A stretch of DNA of 64,000 bases from Streptomyces sp. NBC_01267 (GTDB lineage Bacteria > Actinomycetota > Actinomycetes > Streptomycetales > Streptomycetaceae). The stretch lies in NCBI RefSeq assembly GCF_036241575.1, contig NZ_CP108455.1:4653501-4717500 (forward strand), in the 5' to 3' direction. Of the stretch, positions 1-9,851 are shown piece by piece (positions within the stretch are counted from its first letter, which is position 1; every line of letters begins with the position of its first letter). Under the pieces are notes generated by a model, which had not been told where the DNA came from, did no database searches, and saw only the letters and a program-made list of their open reading frames with translations. The position numbers and the translations under genes were made by a program.

Positions 1-89
1 CCACGCTGGTGGAGATGTTCATCTTCCTCGGCTTCCTGGCCGTGGGACTGCTCTACGCATGGAAGAAGGGCGTCCTCGAATGGACGTGA
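1..89 (+). CDS. nuoA: NADH-quinone oxidoreductase subunit A, C-terminal fragment
   Basis: Only the last 28 codons are present; the 5' part lies outside the window. The frame starting at base 3 reads a hydrophobic helix ([19 protein letters not shown]) followed by a short polar end (VLEWT) and a TGA at 87-89. NuoA is a small three-helix membrane subunit of complex I next to the quinone channel, and its last helix usually ends in this way (LLYAWRKGALEW-like). The stop overlaps the nuoB start by 10 nt, so the two are translationally coupled. The identity rests on the tail and on its position before nuoB. Confidence 0.85.
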   Translation, partial: TLVEMFIFLGFLAVGLLYAWKKGVLEWT

Positions 90-706
90 CGAACCCGGCC
101 GAACTGCCCGTGGTGTCCAGCAGCGGCCCCGCCGCCGGGCAGGCGCCGTCCGCCGCACCGCAACGCCTGGGCGTGCTCTCCCGGCTGGCGCCCGAGCCCA
201 TGAAGGTGGTCCTCAACTGGGGCCGCCGGTACAGCCTGTGGGTCTTCAACTTCGGCCTCGCCTGCTGCGCGATCGAGTTCATCGCCGCCTCGATGGCCCG
301 CCACGACTTCATCCGCCTCGGCGTGATCCCGTTCGCACCGGGCCCGCGCCAGGCCGACCTGATGATCGTCTCCGGCACCGTCACGGACAAGATGGCCCCG
401 GCGGTCAAGCGGCTGTACGAGCAGATGCCCGAGCCGAAGTACGTCATCTCCTTCGGCGCGTGTTCCAACTGCGGCGGCCCTTACTGGGACTCGTACTCGG
501 TGACCAAGGGCGTCGACCAGATCATCCCCGTCGACGTGTACGTGCCCGGCTGCCCGCCGCGTCCCGAGGCGCTGCTCCAGGGCATCCTGAAACTCCAGGA
601 GAAGATCGCCAGGGAATCCCTGGGCGAGCGCTACTCCGCGCCCACCACCGCCCAGTTGACCAGCGGCCTCATCACCCCGCCGACGGCGCCGGGGGCCGGC
701 CGGTGA
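80..706 (+). CDS. nuoB: NADH-quinone oxidoreductase subunit B
   Basis: A 208-residue subunit that holds the terminal [4Fe-4S] cluster N2, which passes electrons to quinone in the peripheral arm of complex I. The cluster ligands are visible as the adjacent pair in LACCAIEF, then GACSNCGG and [11 protein letters not shown]. The ATG at 80 is preferred to the in-frame ATG at 59 because a purine-rich GAAGAAGGG lies about 10 nt upstream and it leaves only a short overlap with nuoA. An N-terminal extension of about 35 residues and a C-terminal tail of about 25 residues rich in Thr and Pro lie outside the conserved core. The stop overlaps nuoC in a GTGA. Confidence 0.95.
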   Translation: MDVTNPAELPVVSSSGPAAGQAPSAAPQRLGVLSRLAPEPMKVVLNWGRRYSLWVFNFGLACCAIEFIAASMARHDFIRLGVIPFAPGPRQADLMIVSGTVTDKMAPAVKRLYEQMPEPKYVISFGACSNCGGPYWDSYSVTKGVDQIIPVDVYVPGCPPRPEALLQGILKLQEKIARESLGERYSAPTTAQLTSGLITPPTAPGAGR

Positions 707-1953
707 CGCACGCGTACGACCGGCTGCCCGAAGCCGTCACCGAACTCTTCGGCGCGGACGCCACCGCCGAGCACAGCTACGACCTGCTGACCGTCGACGT
801 CCCGGCCGCCTCGTGGATCTCCGCGCTGGAGACCGCCAGGGACCGGCTCGGCTGTACCTACTTCGACTGGCTGAGCGCCGTCGACGAACCGGGCACCGGC
901 TTCCGGGTCTGCGCCCACGTGGTGGCGCTCGAGGGCCGTACGGTCCGCCGTCTGCTCGTACGCACCACCGTCCCGCACTCCGAGCCGGTGCTGCCGTCCG
1001 CCGTCGAGGTCTACGCGGGCGCGAGCTGGCACGAGCGTGAGACGCACGAGATGTTCGGCGTCGCCTTCACTGGCCATCCGCACCTGGTGCCGCTGCTGCT
1101 GCCCGAGAACTTCGAGGGCCACCCGCTGCGCAAGGACTTCGTCCTCGCGGCCCGGGTCGCGAAGGCGTGGCCCGGAGCGAAGGAGCCGGGGGAGTCGTCT
1201 GCCGGACACGCAGCCGGTGGGGCCGCTGGTGGGGCCGCTGGTGGGGCCAAGCGCCGTCAGATGCTGCCGCCCGGTGTTCCCGACCCCAACGAATGGGGCC
1301 CGCAGAAGGGCCAGCTCCCACCGGCTCCGACCCGCCCGGCCCGTGCCGCGCGGGCGGCGGGCGACCGCCCGGTACGTCGCGCGCGCAGCGTGAGCGAGGG
1401 CTCGGCGAGCCAGTCGACGGAGACCCCGGCGGAGACGCCGACGACGGAGACCCCGACGGTGGAGACGCGGGCGGCCGGTACCCGGGCGGCCGGACCCCAG
1501 GGGGCCGAGGCTCCTGCGGACCGGTCATCCGAGGCGCCGCGAACCCCGCCCCCGGCAGCACCCGCGTCCCCGCGGCGGAGCCGCAGCGTGTCCGAGGGAT
1601 CCACGTCCCAGCGGGCACCGCAGGGCGCCACCCCGGCGGGCAGCGACGACGCGCCCTGGCGCAACGCCAGGCCCACCTTCGACCCGACGGACGCCGAGGC
1701 TCCGGCAACCCCGCCTCGCACACCGGCCGATACCGATACCGAAGCCGAAGCCGAAGCCGAAGCCGAAACGGAACCCGGCACGACCCCGGAGCCGGGAGCG
1801 AAGGCCGGACCCGGCGCCACCCCGGAACCGGAACCGGAACCGGAGACCGACCCCGGCACCGGCACCGGCACTGCCACCGCCCCTGAACCTGACCCCGACC
1901 CCACGCCCGACCCCGCTGACCCCGATCCCCGCGCCGGAGGCGATACCGCGTGA
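703..1953 (+). CDS. nuoC: NADH-quinone oxidoreductase subunit C with a long disordered tail
   Basis: The first roughly 150 residues are a normal NuoC (30 kDa subunit) ending in the family signature [11 protein letters not shown] and HPLRKDF. The protein then continues for about 250 residues of low-complexity Ala/Pro/Glu/Thr-rich sequence. Inside this tail are two copies of an RSVSEGS[AT]SQ element, AAGG repeats, an (EA)n run, an (EP)n run and a final Pro-Asp run. At the DNA level these are 6-bp and 12-bp tandem repeats, for example GGTGGGGCCGCT near 1217-1250 and GAAGCC near 1740-1770. The GTG start at 703 overlaps the nuoB stop, and the stop overlaps nuoH. The tail is most likely disordered; its role is unknown. 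nuoD, which normally follows or is fused to nuoC, is absent. Confidence 0.93.
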   Translation: MTHAYDRLPEAVTELFGADATAEHSYDLLTVDVPAASWISALETARDRLGCTYFDWLSAVDEPGTGFRVCAHVVALEGRTVRRLLVRTTVPHSEPVLPSAVEVYAGASWHERETHEMFGVAFTGHPHLVPLLLPENFEGHPLRKDFVLAARVAKAWPGAKEPGESSAGHAAGGAAGGAAGGAKRRQMLPPGVPDPNEWGPQKGQLPPAPTRPARAARAAGDRPVRRARSVSEGSASQSTETPAETPTTETPTVETRAAGTRAAGPQGAEAPADRSSEAPRTPPPAAPASPRRSRSVSEGSTSQRAPQGATPAGSDDAPWRNARPTFDPTDAEAPATPPRTPADTDTEAEAEAEAETEPGTTPEPGAKAGPGATPEPEPEPETDPGTGTGTATAPEPDPDPTPDPADPDPRAGGDTA

Positions 1954-2918
1954 ACGACGTACTCGGCGTCGCCATCCGGCTGGTCATCGTCTTTGTCGTG
2001 TTCCTCGTGCTGCCGCTCGTCGTCGGGCAGACCGAGCACAAGGTCATGGCCCACATGCAGGGCCGCCTCGGACCCATGTACGCGGGTGGATTCCACGGCT
2101 GGGCGCAGCTCGTCGCGGACGGCGTGAAGTTCGCGCAGAAGGAAGACATCGTCCCGGCCGACGCCGACCGGCGGATCTTCCAGCTCGCGCCCGCCGTCGC
2201 GCTCCTGCCGTATCTGCTCGTCGTGCTGGTGATTCCGATCGGGCCGGGGGAGGGCGCCGTCGGCCAGGTCGTCGACGCGGGCATCTTCTTCGTGCTCGCT
2301 GTGCTGGGCGTCGGCGTACTCGGCTCGCTCATGGCGGGCTGGGCGTCGGCCAACAAGTTCTCCCTCCTCGGCGGACTCCGTACCGCCGCGCAGCTCCTCG
2401 CGTACGAACTGCCGATGCTGCTCGCCGCGGCCTCCGTCGCGATGGCGGCCGGTACGGTCTCGCTGCCCGGCATCCTCGACGCGTTCGCGTGGTGGTGGAT
2501 CCCGTGGCAGATCGTCGGCGGTCTGGTCTTCTTCACGGCGGGCCTCGCGGAGCTCCAGCGCCCGCCCTTCGACATGCCGGTCGCCGACTCGGAGATCATC
2601 TTCGGCGCGTACACCGAGTACACGGGGCTGCGGTTCGCGCTGTTCCTGCTCGCCGAGTACGCGGGCATCGTCGTGCTGTCCGCCCTCACGGCCGTCCTGT
2701 TCCTCGGCGGCTGGCACGGGCCGTGGGGCAGCGACGGGCTCGGCTGGTTCTGGATGCTCCTGAAGACGGGCGTGCTCGCCTTCGGTGTCATCTGGCTCCG
2801 GGTGACCTACCCGCGGCTGCGCGAGGACCAGCTCCAGAAGCTGGCCTGGACCGTACTCATCCCGCTCACCCTCGCGCAGATCGCGCTCACCGGCATCGTG
2901 AAGGTGGCGATCAGCTAG
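1950..2918 (+). CDS. nuoH: NADH-quinone oxidoreductase subunit H
   Basis: A 322-residue polytopic membrane subunit that links the quinone chamber of complex I to the proton-pumping arm. About eight hydrophobic helices are visible. The NuoH hallmark segments are present: [20 protein letters not shown] with the KFAQKED loop, the conserved ELPMLLA helix, and [16 protein letters not shown] followed by [16 protein letters not shown]. The GTG start at 1950 overlaps the nuoC stop and has GGAGG at 1936-1940. The next gene begins on the last base of its stop codon. Good match in length and motifs to the family. Confidence 0.95.
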   Translation: MNDVLGVAIRLVIVFVVFLVLPLVVGQTEHKVMAHMQGRLGPMYAGGFHGWAQLVADGVKFAQKEDIVPADADRRIFQLAPAVALLPYLLVVLVIPIGPGEGAVGQVVDAGIFFVLAVLGVGVLGSLMAGWASANKFSLLGGLRTAAQLLAYELPMLLAAASVAMAAGTVSLPGILDAFAWWWIPWQIVGGLVFFTAGLAELQRPPFDMPVADSEIIFGAYTEYTGLRFALFLLAEYAGIVVLSALTAVLFLGGWHGPWGSDGLGWFWMLLKTGVLAFGVIWLRVTYPRLREDQLQKLAWTVLIPLTLAQIALTGIVKVAIS

Positions 2919-3619
2919 TGGCTGCTCCACTCCCGCCCAACCGCCCGCGCATTCCCGGGTCCGGCCTGGCCAAGGGCCTGGCCGTCACGCTCCGCACGAT
3001 GACGAAGAAGACGGTCACGGCGCAGTACCCGGACGTACAGCCCGAACTCCCGCCCCGCTCCCGGGGCGTCATCGGGCTGTTCGAGGAGAACTGCACCGTC
3101 TGCATGCTCTGCGCCCGTGAGTGTCCCGACTGGTGCATCTACATCGACTCCCACAAGGAGACCGTCCCGGCCGCCGCGCCGGGCGGACGCGAGCGCAGCC
3201 GTAACGTCCTCGACCGTTTCGCCATCGACTTCTCGCTCTGCATGTACTGCGGTATCTGCATCGAGGTGTGCCCCTTCGACGCGCTGTTCTGGTCCCCGGA
3301 GTTCGAGTACGCGGAGACGGACATCCTCGAACTCACCCACGAGCGCGACAAGCTCCGCGAGTGGATGTGGACGGTGCCCGAGCCGCCCGCGCTCGACCCG
3401 GCGGCCGAGGAGCCCAAGGAGATCGCGGCGGCCCGCAAGACGGCCGACAAACTCGAAGCGGCCCGGCAGGCAGAGCAAGCGGAGCAGGCAGCGCAAGCAG
3501 AGCAGGCAGAGCAAGCGGAGCAGGCAGCGCCTGCCGAGCAGCCCCAGCAGCCCCCCAAGTCCCAGCAGCCCCAGCAGCCCCAACAGCCCGAGCAGAACCG
3601 ACCGGAGGGGGACGCGTGA
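2918..3619 (+). CDS. nuoI: NADH-quinone oxidoreductase subunit I with Gln/Ala tail
   Basis: A 233-residue iron-sulphur subunit carrying clusters N6a and N6b. The two ferredoxin motifs are clear: [12 protein letters not shown] and [12 protein letters not shown], each with four cysteines. The N-terminus has the amphipathic segment [19 protein letters not shown] typical of NuoI. The last roughly 60 residues are a repetitive tail of AEQ units followed by QQP units, encoded by short direct repeats between about 3460 and 3600; ordinary NuoI proteins end soon after the second cluster. The GTG start at 2918 is the base shared with the nuoH TAG stop. The stop overlaps nuoJ. Confidence 0.94.
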   Translation: MAAPLPPNRPRIPGSGLAKGLAVTLRTMTKKTVTAQYPDVQPELPPRSRGVIGLFEENCTVCMLCARECPDWCIYIDSHKETVPAAAPGGRERSRNVLDRFAIDFSLCMYCGICIEVCPFDALFWSPEFEYAETDILELTHERDKLREWMWTVPEPPALDPAAEEPKEIAAARKTADKLEAARQAEQAEQAAQAEQAEQAEQAAPAEQPQQPPKSQQPQQPQQPEQNRPEGDA

Positions 3620-4230
3620 GTCTTGCAGCAGCCGCCGGCCACCCCGGATTCCTGTCCCCGACGGGCGTCGAGATCGTGTTCCTGCTGGTCGGCATCGCCA
3701 CCTTCGGCGCGGCCGTCATCACCGTCACGACCAAGCATCTGGTGCACGCCGCACTCTGGCTGATCGTCGCGCTCGGCGGTCTCGCCGTCGAATACCTCCT
3801 GTTGACGGCCGAGTTCATCGCCTGGGTCCAGGTGCTGATCTACGTCGGTTCGGTGGTCGTCCTCCTCCTCTTCGGGCTGATGCTCACCAAGGCCCCCATC
3901 GGCCGCTCCCCGGACGCCGATTCGGAGAACCGCCTGCCCGCCCTCGTGGTGGCGGTCGCCGCTGCCTGCTCCCTCGTCTGGGTGGTCGTCGACGCCTTCC
4001 GTACGACGTGGATCAACCTCCACGGTCCTGCCCAGGGCTCCACCAAGGTCTCCGGCGAAATCCTCTTCCGGCACTGGGTGCTGCCCTTCGAAGCGCTGTC
4101 CGTGCTGCTGCTGGCCGCGCTCGTCGGTGCGATCGTCCTGTCCCGCAGGAACAGCGCCGGGAACAGCGCGGACCTGTCCCGCGGGAACAGCGCTGACCTG
4201 TCCCGCAAGAACAGCAGGGAGCAGCGCTGA
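3616..4230 (+). CDS. nuoJ: NADH-quinone oxidoreductase subunit J
   Basis: A 204-residue membrane subunit with about five helices, including the conserved [16 protein letters not shown] segment (here [19 protein letters not shown]) and the pi-bulge helix region [18 protein letters not shown]. The GTG at 3616 overlaps the nuoI stop and has a strong GGAGGGGG upstream. The C-terminus ends in a hydrophilic repeat of NSADLSR units, encoded by 24-bp direct repeats at about 4150-4215, which is not part of the family core. The stop overlaps the nuoK ATG by one base. Confidence 0.93.
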   Translation: MSLAAAAGHPGFLSPTGVEIVFLLVGIATFGAAVITVTTKHLVHAALWLIVALGGLAVEYLLLTAEFIAWVQVLIYVGSVVVLLLFGLMLTKAPIGRSPDADSENRLPALVVAVAAACSLVWVVVDAFRTTWINLHGPAQGSTKVSGEILFRHWVLPFEALSVLLLAALVGAIVLSRRNSAGNSADLSRGNSADLSRKNSREQR

Positions 4231-4658
4231 TGCACCTCGTCTATCCAGCCGTGCTCGCCGCCCTCCTCTTCTGCACCGGGCTGTACGGAGTGCTCGCCCG
4301 CCGCAACGTGATCCTGATCCTGATGTCCGTCGAGCTGATGCTCAACGCCGTCAATCTCAACCTCGTCGCCTTCGACGTCTGGCTGCGCGACAAGCTCCAC
4401 TCGGGCCAGGCGCTCACCCTCTTCACGATCGCCATCGCCGCCGCCGAGATCGGCATCGGGCTGGCGATCGTCCTCGCGGTCCACCGGAACCGGGGCACGA
4501 CGGACATCGACAAGCTCCGCGACACCGCCGAGACACCGGACCCCGACGATCCGGACGACGTCGACGACACCGGCGACCACGCAGAACCCGAAGACCGTAC
4601 GGACCCGGAAGATCCCGAAGATCCCGAAGGCCGCGAGAAGGCAGAGGCTGCCGCGTGA
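4230..4658 (+). CDS. nuoK: NADH-quinone oxidoreductase subunit K with acidic tail
   Basis: NuoK is a three-helix proton-pumping antiporter-like subunit of about 100 residues. The core here is typical ([20 protein letters not shown] then [12 protein letters not shown]), including the buried glutamates in helix 2 and in the [14 protein letters not shown] helix. The protein is 142 residues long; the extra roughly 40 residues are an Asp/Glu/Pro-rich tail of DPEDPE-type repeats. The ATG at 4230 is shared with the nuoJ TGA, and the stop overlaps nuoL. The tail is visible in the sequence; its function is not known. Confidence 0.94.
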   Translation: MHLVYPAVLAALLFCTGLYGVLARRNVILILMSVELMLNAVNLNLVAFDVWLRDKLHSGQALTLFTIAIAAAEIGIGLAIVLAVHRNRGTTDIDKLRDTAETPDPDDPDDVDDTGDHAEPEDRTDPEDPEDPEGREKAEAAA

Positions 4659-6655
4659 CCACGACGACCCTCGCCGTCCTCGTTCCCCTCCTCCCCTTCC
4701 TGGGCGCAGCGGCCGGACTCCTGCTCGGCCGCACGGCCCCAGGATTCGTACGTCCGCTGGCCGTCCTGCCACCGCTGGCCGCTGCCGCGCTCGCGATCAC
4801 GGTCGCCGTGCGCCAGAGCGGCGGCCACACCGTCGACACGGCCACCCGGCTCACGCCCACCGGCTCCGTACCCATCGACCTGTCCCTGCACATCGACGGC
4901 TTCGCCGCCCTCGTCGCCATCCTGGTCGCGGTCGTCGCCACCTGTGTGCAGCTCTACTCGACGGGCTATCTGCGCGACGACCCGCGCTACCCCTCGTACG
5001 CGGCGATCGTCTCCCTCTTCACCTCCGCCATGCTGCTCGTCGTCTACTCCGGCGACCTGATGGTGCTGCTGGTCGGCTGGGAGATCATGGGCATCTGCTC
5101 GTACTTCCTCGTCGGCCACTACTGGGAGACGCCCGAAGCGCGCGCCGCCTCCCTGAAGGCCTTCCTGGTCACCAAGCTGGGCGACGTCCCCTTCCTGATC
5201 GGCCTGTTCGCGCTGGCCACCGATGCCGGTACGTTCCGCATCACCGGCATCCTGCGCACGGTCTCGGACGGTGGCCTCCACCACCCCACGCTGATCGCCC
5301 TGCTGCTCCTGGCGGGCGTCGCCGGGAAGTCCGCGCAGTTCCCGCTGCACACCTGGCTGCCCGACGCGATGGCCGGTCCCACCCCCGTGTCCGCGCTGAT
5401 CCACGCGGCGACCATGGTCGCCGCGGGCATCTACTTCGTGGCCAGGCTGCTGCCCGTCTTCGCCGCGTCCGCCGCCGCGCTCACCGTCCTCGCCGTCATG
5501 TCCGCCGTCACCATGATCGGTTCGGCGCTCGCCGCCCTCGCGCAGGACGACATCAAACGCGTCCTCGCCTACTCGACCATCGGACAGCTCGGCTACATGT
5601 CCGGCGCCCTGGCCGTCGGCGACCGCGGGGCCGCCGTCTTCCACCTCCTCTCGCACGGCGCGTTCAAGGCGCTGCTCTTCCTCGGCGCCGGTGTGGTCAT
5701 CCACGCCGCGGGCACCAACTCCCTGGCTGCCATGAGCCGCATGGACCACCTGGCCAAACGGATCCCCGACGCCTTCTGGACGATGACCATCGCCCTCCTC
5801 GCGCTCGCCGCCATCCCCCCCTTCGCCGGGTTCTTCTCCAAGGAATCCATCCTCGTCGCCGCCGAGAACACCGCCCTCGGCGACAGCGACATCGCCCCCG
5901 TGGGCGCCGGATGGACCGTCCTGGTCGCAGGGCTCGTCACCGCCCTGCTGACCGCCGCGTACGCCACCCGGCTCTGGCTCCTCGCCTTCCGGGGCAGGGG
6001 CGCCGAAGCCCCCGACCACGGCAGGCAGCCGCTCGTCATGAACGGCGTGCTCTGGGTGCTCGCCGTCCCGACCATCGGCTTCGGCCTCACCGTCGGCTAT
6101 CTCCCCGGCTGGTTCGACGGCCACAGCCTCACCCCGTCCCTCACCACCTCCGTACTCGGTACGGGCGTCGCCCTCGTCGGCGGACTCGTCACCTACGCCA
6201 CCTGGCGGCACACCACGGCGATGGCCCAACAGCCCCCGATCGGCGCCGTGTCGGCCCACCCGGACGCCGACCCGGCCACGGTCGAGGCGGAAGCCATCGC
6301 CACCCACCGGGCGGTCTACGGCGACATCGCGTCCGCCCCCGACCCCGGCGACCCCGGAAGGCTGCTCCTCGGCCCGCTGCACCGGCACGCGGCAGGCGGC
6401 TTCCACCTCGATGCCCTCTACACCACGCTGTTCGTACGCCCCGTGCTCGCCGCGGCCCAACTGGTCCGCTTCCTGGACCGCGAGGTCATCGACACCTACG
6501 TACGCGGTGCCGGGGCGGTGCCCCGCTGGCTGGGGGCCGCCGTCCGCCGCGCCCAGACCGGCAACGTGCAGACCTACCTCAGCGCCCTGCTCGCCGGCTC
6601 CGTCGTCCTGGCGGTCGCAGCCGTCGCCCTCGCCAACGCCTACGCCGGATCGTGA
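4655..6655 (+). CDS. nuoL: NADH-quinone oxidoreductase subunit L
   Basis: A 666-residue distal antiporter-like subunit of complex I with about 16 membrane helices. The core contains the conserved glutamate helix [18 protein letters not shown], the lysine/histidine segment [20 protein letters not shown] and the repeat [15 protein letters not shown]. The C-terminal region (from about residue 520) includes the long hydrophilic stretch and the lateral-helix part ending in a last hydrophobic helix ([18 protein letters not shown]). The GTG start at 4655 overlaps the nuoK stop. nuoM follows after a 3-nt gap. Confidence 0.95.
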   Translation: MTTTTLAVLVPLLPFLGAAAGLLLGRTAPGFVRPLAVLPPLAAAALAITVAVRQSGGHTVDTATRLTPTGSVPIDLSLHIDGFAALVAILVAVVATCVQLYSTGYLRDDPRYPSYAAIVSLFTSAMLLVVYSGDLMVLLVGWEIMGICSYFLVGHYWETPEARAASLKAFLVTKLGDVPFLIGLFALATDAGTFRITGILRTVSDGGLHHPTLIALLLLAGVAGKSAQFPLHTWLPDAMAGPTPVSALIHAATMVAAGIYFVARLLPVFAASAAALTVLAVMSAVTMIGSALAALAQDDIKRVLAYSTIGQLGYMSGALAVGDRGAAVFHLLSHGAFKALLFLGAGVVIHAAGTNSLAAMSRMDHLAKRIPDAFWTMTIALLALAAIPPFAGFFSKESILVAAENTALGDSDIAPVGAGWTVLVAGLVTALLTAAYATRLWLLAFRGRGAEAPDHGRQPLVMNGVLWVLAVPTIGFGLTVGYLPGWFDGHSLTPSLTTSVLGTGVALVGGLVTYATWRHTTAMAQQPPIGAVSAHPDADPATVEAEAIATHRAVYGDIASAPDPGDPGRLLLGPLHRHAAGGFHLDALYTTLFVRPVLAAAQLVRFLDREVIDTYVRGAGAVPRWLGAAVRRAQTGNVQTYLSALLAGSVVLAVAAVALANAYAGS

Positions 6656-6658
6656 GCC

Positions 6659-8251
6659 GTGATCGATATCAGCGCATCCGTGATGCAGTTCCTTCTGGCG
6701 TTCATCGTCGTCGCCCCGCTCGTCGGCGCCGTCGCGGCGCTCCTCCCGGCGCCTCCCGGACTGAAGGGGAAGTCACCCGACCGGGCCGTGCTCCGCCACG
6801 GCGTGGTCGTCACCGGTGCCGTCCTCGTCGCCGCGATCGTCCTGGCGCTCGGCTTCGACCGTGACCACCCGTCGAAGATGCAGGCCACGACCGACATCAG
6901 CTGGATCCCGGCGCTCCACGTCCACATCCACCTCGGTACCGACGGCATTTCGCTCCCCCTGCTCGTACTGACCGCGCTGCTGACCTTCCTCTGCGCGCTC
7001 TACTCCTGCTTCAAGCTCCCCCAGGGCCCGTCCCCCAAGGCCTTCGTCGCTCTCGTCCTGCTCCTCGAATCGGGGATGCTGGCGACCTTCGCCGTCCTCG
7101 ATCTGCTGCTCTTCTTCCTGGCCTTCGAGATGGTCCTCATCCCGATGTACTTCCTCATCGCCCGCTGGGGCGGGGCCCGGAAGCAGGCCGCCGCCTGGAA
7201 GTTCATCCTCTACACGCTGCTCGGCTCCGTCGTCATGCTGCTCGGCTTCCTCCTCATCGGCGTGAAGAGCGGCACATTCGACATGGTGGCACTCGCCACT
7301 GACAACGGCCGTGGCCTCACCCACACCACGCAGGTCATCGCGGTCCTGGCCATCGCTCTCGGCCTCGCCGTGAAGACCCCGATGTGGCCGCTGCACAGCT
7401 GGCTCCCCGACGCGCACACCGCGGCCCCGACCATCGGCTCGGTCCTGCTGGCCGGCGTCATGCTCAAGATGGGCACCTACGGATTCGTCCGGGTCGCCCT
7501 GCCGGTCGCACCCGAGGGCATGCACACCTTCGCGCCGTACCTCGCCGCGTTCGCCGTCGCCGGGATCGTCTACGGATCGCTGGCCTGCCTGGCCCTCGCC
7601 AGAACAGGCGCCAAGGGTGACCTCAAGCGCCTCATCGCGTACTCCTCGGTCGGCCACATGGGCTTCACGCTCCTCGGCATCGCCTCGATGACCCCCACCG
7701 GAGTCAACGGCGCGCTCTTCGCCAACATCGCCCACGGCCTGATCACCGGCCTGCTGTTCTTCCTCGTCGGAGCCCTGAAGGACCGGTACGGCACCGCCGA
7801 CCTCGACACCCTCGCCGGAGCGACGGGCGCCGCCCTCTACGGCCGGGCCCCCCGCCTCGGCGGCCTCCTCGCCTTCGCCGCGGTCGCCTCGCTGGGGCTG
7901 CCCGGACTCGCCGGGTTCTGGGGCGAGATGCTCACCATGTTCGGCGCCTTCGACCCCGCCGCCGGGCTCAGCCGCCCCGCGTTCCTCACGTACATGTCCG
8001 TCGCCGCGTTCGGCACCCTGCTCACCGCCGCGTACCTGCTCCTCGTCGTACGCCGGGTCTGCATGGGCGCCAAGCCGCAGGAAACCCCGGAGGACCCGGG
8101 CATCGGGATCGTCCAGGACGTACAGGGCTACGAGTTCGCCACCTGGAGCCCGCTCGTCGCCCTCACCGTCCTCGCAGGCCTGTGGCCCGCGGTCCTCCTC
8201 GGCCTCACCGACCCGGCCGTGCAGAAGCTCCTCGCAGGAGGAAAGGCATGA
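6659..8251 (+). CDS. nuoM: NADH-quinone oxidoreductase subunit M
   Basis: A 530-residue antiporter-like membrane subunit. Family signatures are FFLAFEMVLIPMYFLIARWG with its conserved glutamate, HSWLPDAHTAAPTIGSVLLA, and KRLIAYSSVGHMGFTLLGIA. About 14 hydrophobic segments can be counted. It begins with GTG directly after nuoL, so it is almost certainly cotranscribed and coupled. The stop overlaps the nuoN ATG. A short loop near the C-terminus (PQETPEDPGIGIVQDVQGYE) is ordinary for actinobacterial NuoM. Confidence 0.95.
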   Translation: MIDISASVMQFLLAFIVVAPLVGAVAALLPAPPGLKGKSPDRAVLRHGVVVTGAVLVAAIVLALGFDRDHPSKMQATTDISWIPALHVHIHLGTDGISLPLLVLTALLTFLCALYSCFKLPQGPSPKAFVALVLLLESGMLATFAVLDLLLFFLAFEMVLIPMYFLIARWGGARKQAAAWKFILYTLLGSVVMLLGFLLIGVKSGTFDMVALATDNGRGLTHTTQVIAVLAIALGLAVKTPMWPLHSWLPDAHTAAPTIGSVLLAGVMLKMGTYGFVRVALPVAPEGMHTFAPYLAAFAVAGIVYGSLACLALARTGAKGDLKRLIAYSSVGHMGFTLLGIASMTPTGVNGALFANIAHGLITGLLFFLVGALKDRYGTADLDTLAGATGAALYGRAPRLGGLLAFAAVASLGLPGLAGFWGEMLTMFGAFDPAAGLSRPAFLTYMSVAAFGTLLTAAYLLLVVRRVCMGAKPQETPEDPGIGIVQDVQGYEFATWSPLVALTVLAGLWPAVLLGLTDPAVQKLLAGGKA

Positions 8252-9783
8252 GCTCCCTCGTCCAGTCCGTCGACTGGCTCGCGATCGCCCCGCCCGTCAT
8301 CGTGGCCGCGACCGCCCTGATCATCCTGGTCGCCGACCTGTTCGTGCCCGAGCACCGCAAGCCGCTGCTCGGCTGGACCGCGGTCGCCGGGCTCGCCGCC
8401 GCCCTCCTCATGCTGCTGCCCCTGCGCAAGGGCGACCGCGTGACCTTCTGCGTCACCGCGGACCACGGCGCGTGCAGCTACGCCGCCGACCACTTCGCCC
8501 TCGCCGTCCAACTGCTGGTGCTCGGCGGCGCCCTGCTCACCGCGCTGCTGTCGATGAGCGAGACCGGGGGCGACCGGCTGCCGGCCGGTGAGTTCTGGTT
8601 CCTGCTGCTGGCCTCGGCCTCCGGCGCCGCGCTGCTGCCCGCCTCCCGCGACCTCGCGACCCTGGTCGTCGCGCTCGAAGTGGCCTCACTGCCCGCCTTC
8701 GCCCTCGTCGGCATGAAACGCGGTGACCGCCTCTCCTCCGAAGCGGCCCTGAAGTTCTTCCTCTCCTCGGTCACCGCCACCGCCGTGACCCTGCTCGGCG
8801 TCAGCTTCGTGTACGCGGCGACCGGCACCCTGCACCTCGGCCGGATCGCCGGAGCCCAGGTCGACCCGCAGCTCGACACCCTCGCCCAGACCGGGGTCGT
8901 CCTCACCCTGGTCGGCTTCGCCTTCAAGACGGCTGCCGCGCCCTTCCACTTCTGGGTCCCCGACACCTATGTGGGCGCCCCGCTGCCCGTCGCCGCGTAC
9001 CTGTCCGTCGTGGGGAAGGCCGTCGGCTTCTCCGGGCTCATCCTGGTCGCCGTCGTCGCGTTCCCCGCGTACGCCGACGTCTGGGGCCCGGCCGTCGCCG
9101 TACTCGCCGCCCTGACGATGACCGTCGGCAACACGGCGGCCCTGCGCCAGTCGGCCACCCGCGCGCACAGCGCGGTCCGGCTGCTCGCCTGGTCCTCCGT
9201 CGGGCAGGCCGGATACCTGCTGGTGCCGATCGCCGCCTCCGCGTACACCTCGGACGACGAGATCGGCTCCACCGTCGCGTACGCCCTGATGTACGCCGTG
9301 GTGAACCTGGGCGCCTTCGGCGTCGTCGCCGTCGTCGCCCGGAGCAGGCCCGGCGGCAGGATCAGCGACTTCCGCGGCCTGTGGGCCACCCGCCCCTTCG
9401 CCGCCCTCGCGCTCAGCTTCTTCCTGATCTGCCTGGCCGGACTGCCGCCCGGCATCATCGGCCTCTTCGCCAAGGTCACGGTCTTCCAGACCGCCGTCGA
9501 CGCGGGCCTCGGCTGGCTCGCCGTCGTCATGGCCGTCAACGTGGTGTTCGCCCTGTACTACTACCTGCGGTGGACAGCTGTGCTGTTCCGCACACCCGCG
9601 GGAACGCAGGGCCGGACGGCAGCCGGGACGGACCCGGCCGGGGGAGAGACCGCCGCACCCCGCCGAACAGCGGCTGTACCGGTCCCGCTCACCCTGGCCG
9701 TCGGTCTGGCCGCCGCCACCGCGGTCGCCCTGTCCGGCGCCCCCCAGCTGATCCTCCGCTTCGCCTCCGGCAGCCTCTTCTGA
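8248..9783 (+). CDS. nuoN: NADH-quinone oxidoreductase subunit N
   Basis: A 511-residue antiporter-like subunit and the last gene of the cluster. Conserved elements are the segment LVVALEVASLPAFALVGMKR, FHFWVPDTYVGAPLPVAAYL and VRLLAWSSVGQAGYLLVPIA. The ATG at 8248 overlaps the nuoM stop and has AGGAGG just upstream. A hydrophilic insertion rich in Gly/Ala/Thr lies before the last helix. Together with nuoH, J, K, L and M it completes the membrane arm, while the NADH-oxidising module is not encoded in the visible cluster. Confidence 0.95.
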   Translation: MSSLVQSVDWLAIAPPVIVAATALIILVADLFVPEHRKPLLGWTAVAGLAAALLMLLPLRKGDRVTFCVTADHGACSYAADHFALAVQLLVLGGALLTALLSMSETGGDRLPAGEFWFLLLASASGAALLPASRDLATLVVALEVASLPAFALVGMKRGDRLSSEAALKFFLSSVTATAVTLLGVSFVYAATGTLHLGRIAGAQVDPQLDTLAQTGVVLTLVGFAFKTAAAPFHFWVPDTYVGAPLPVAAYLSVVGKAVGFSGLILVAVVAFPAYADVWGPAVAVLAALTMTVGNTAALRQSATRAHSAVRLLAWSSVGQAGYLLVPIAASAYTSDDEIGSTVAYALMYAVVNLGAFGVVAVVARSRPGGRISDFRGLWATRPFAALALSFFLICLAGLPPGIIGLFAKVTVFQTAVDAGLGWLAVVMAVNVVFALYYYLRWTAVLFRTPAGTQGRTAAGTDPAGGETAAPRRTAAVPVPLTLAVGLAAATAVALSGAPQLILRFASGSLF

Positions 9784-9851
9784 GTTTTGCTACGGTCTTG
9801 CGCCGGGCGCACCAGGAACGGCCCACCACCGGAAGCAACAGGGAGCAAGCA

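Noticed and set aside
4241..6460. Very long open frame on the minus strand opposite nuoK and nuoL
   Set aside because: Long antisense frames are normal opposite high-GC genes; the composition is Gly/Asp/Glu-rich nonsense and nuoL has clear motifs on the other strand.
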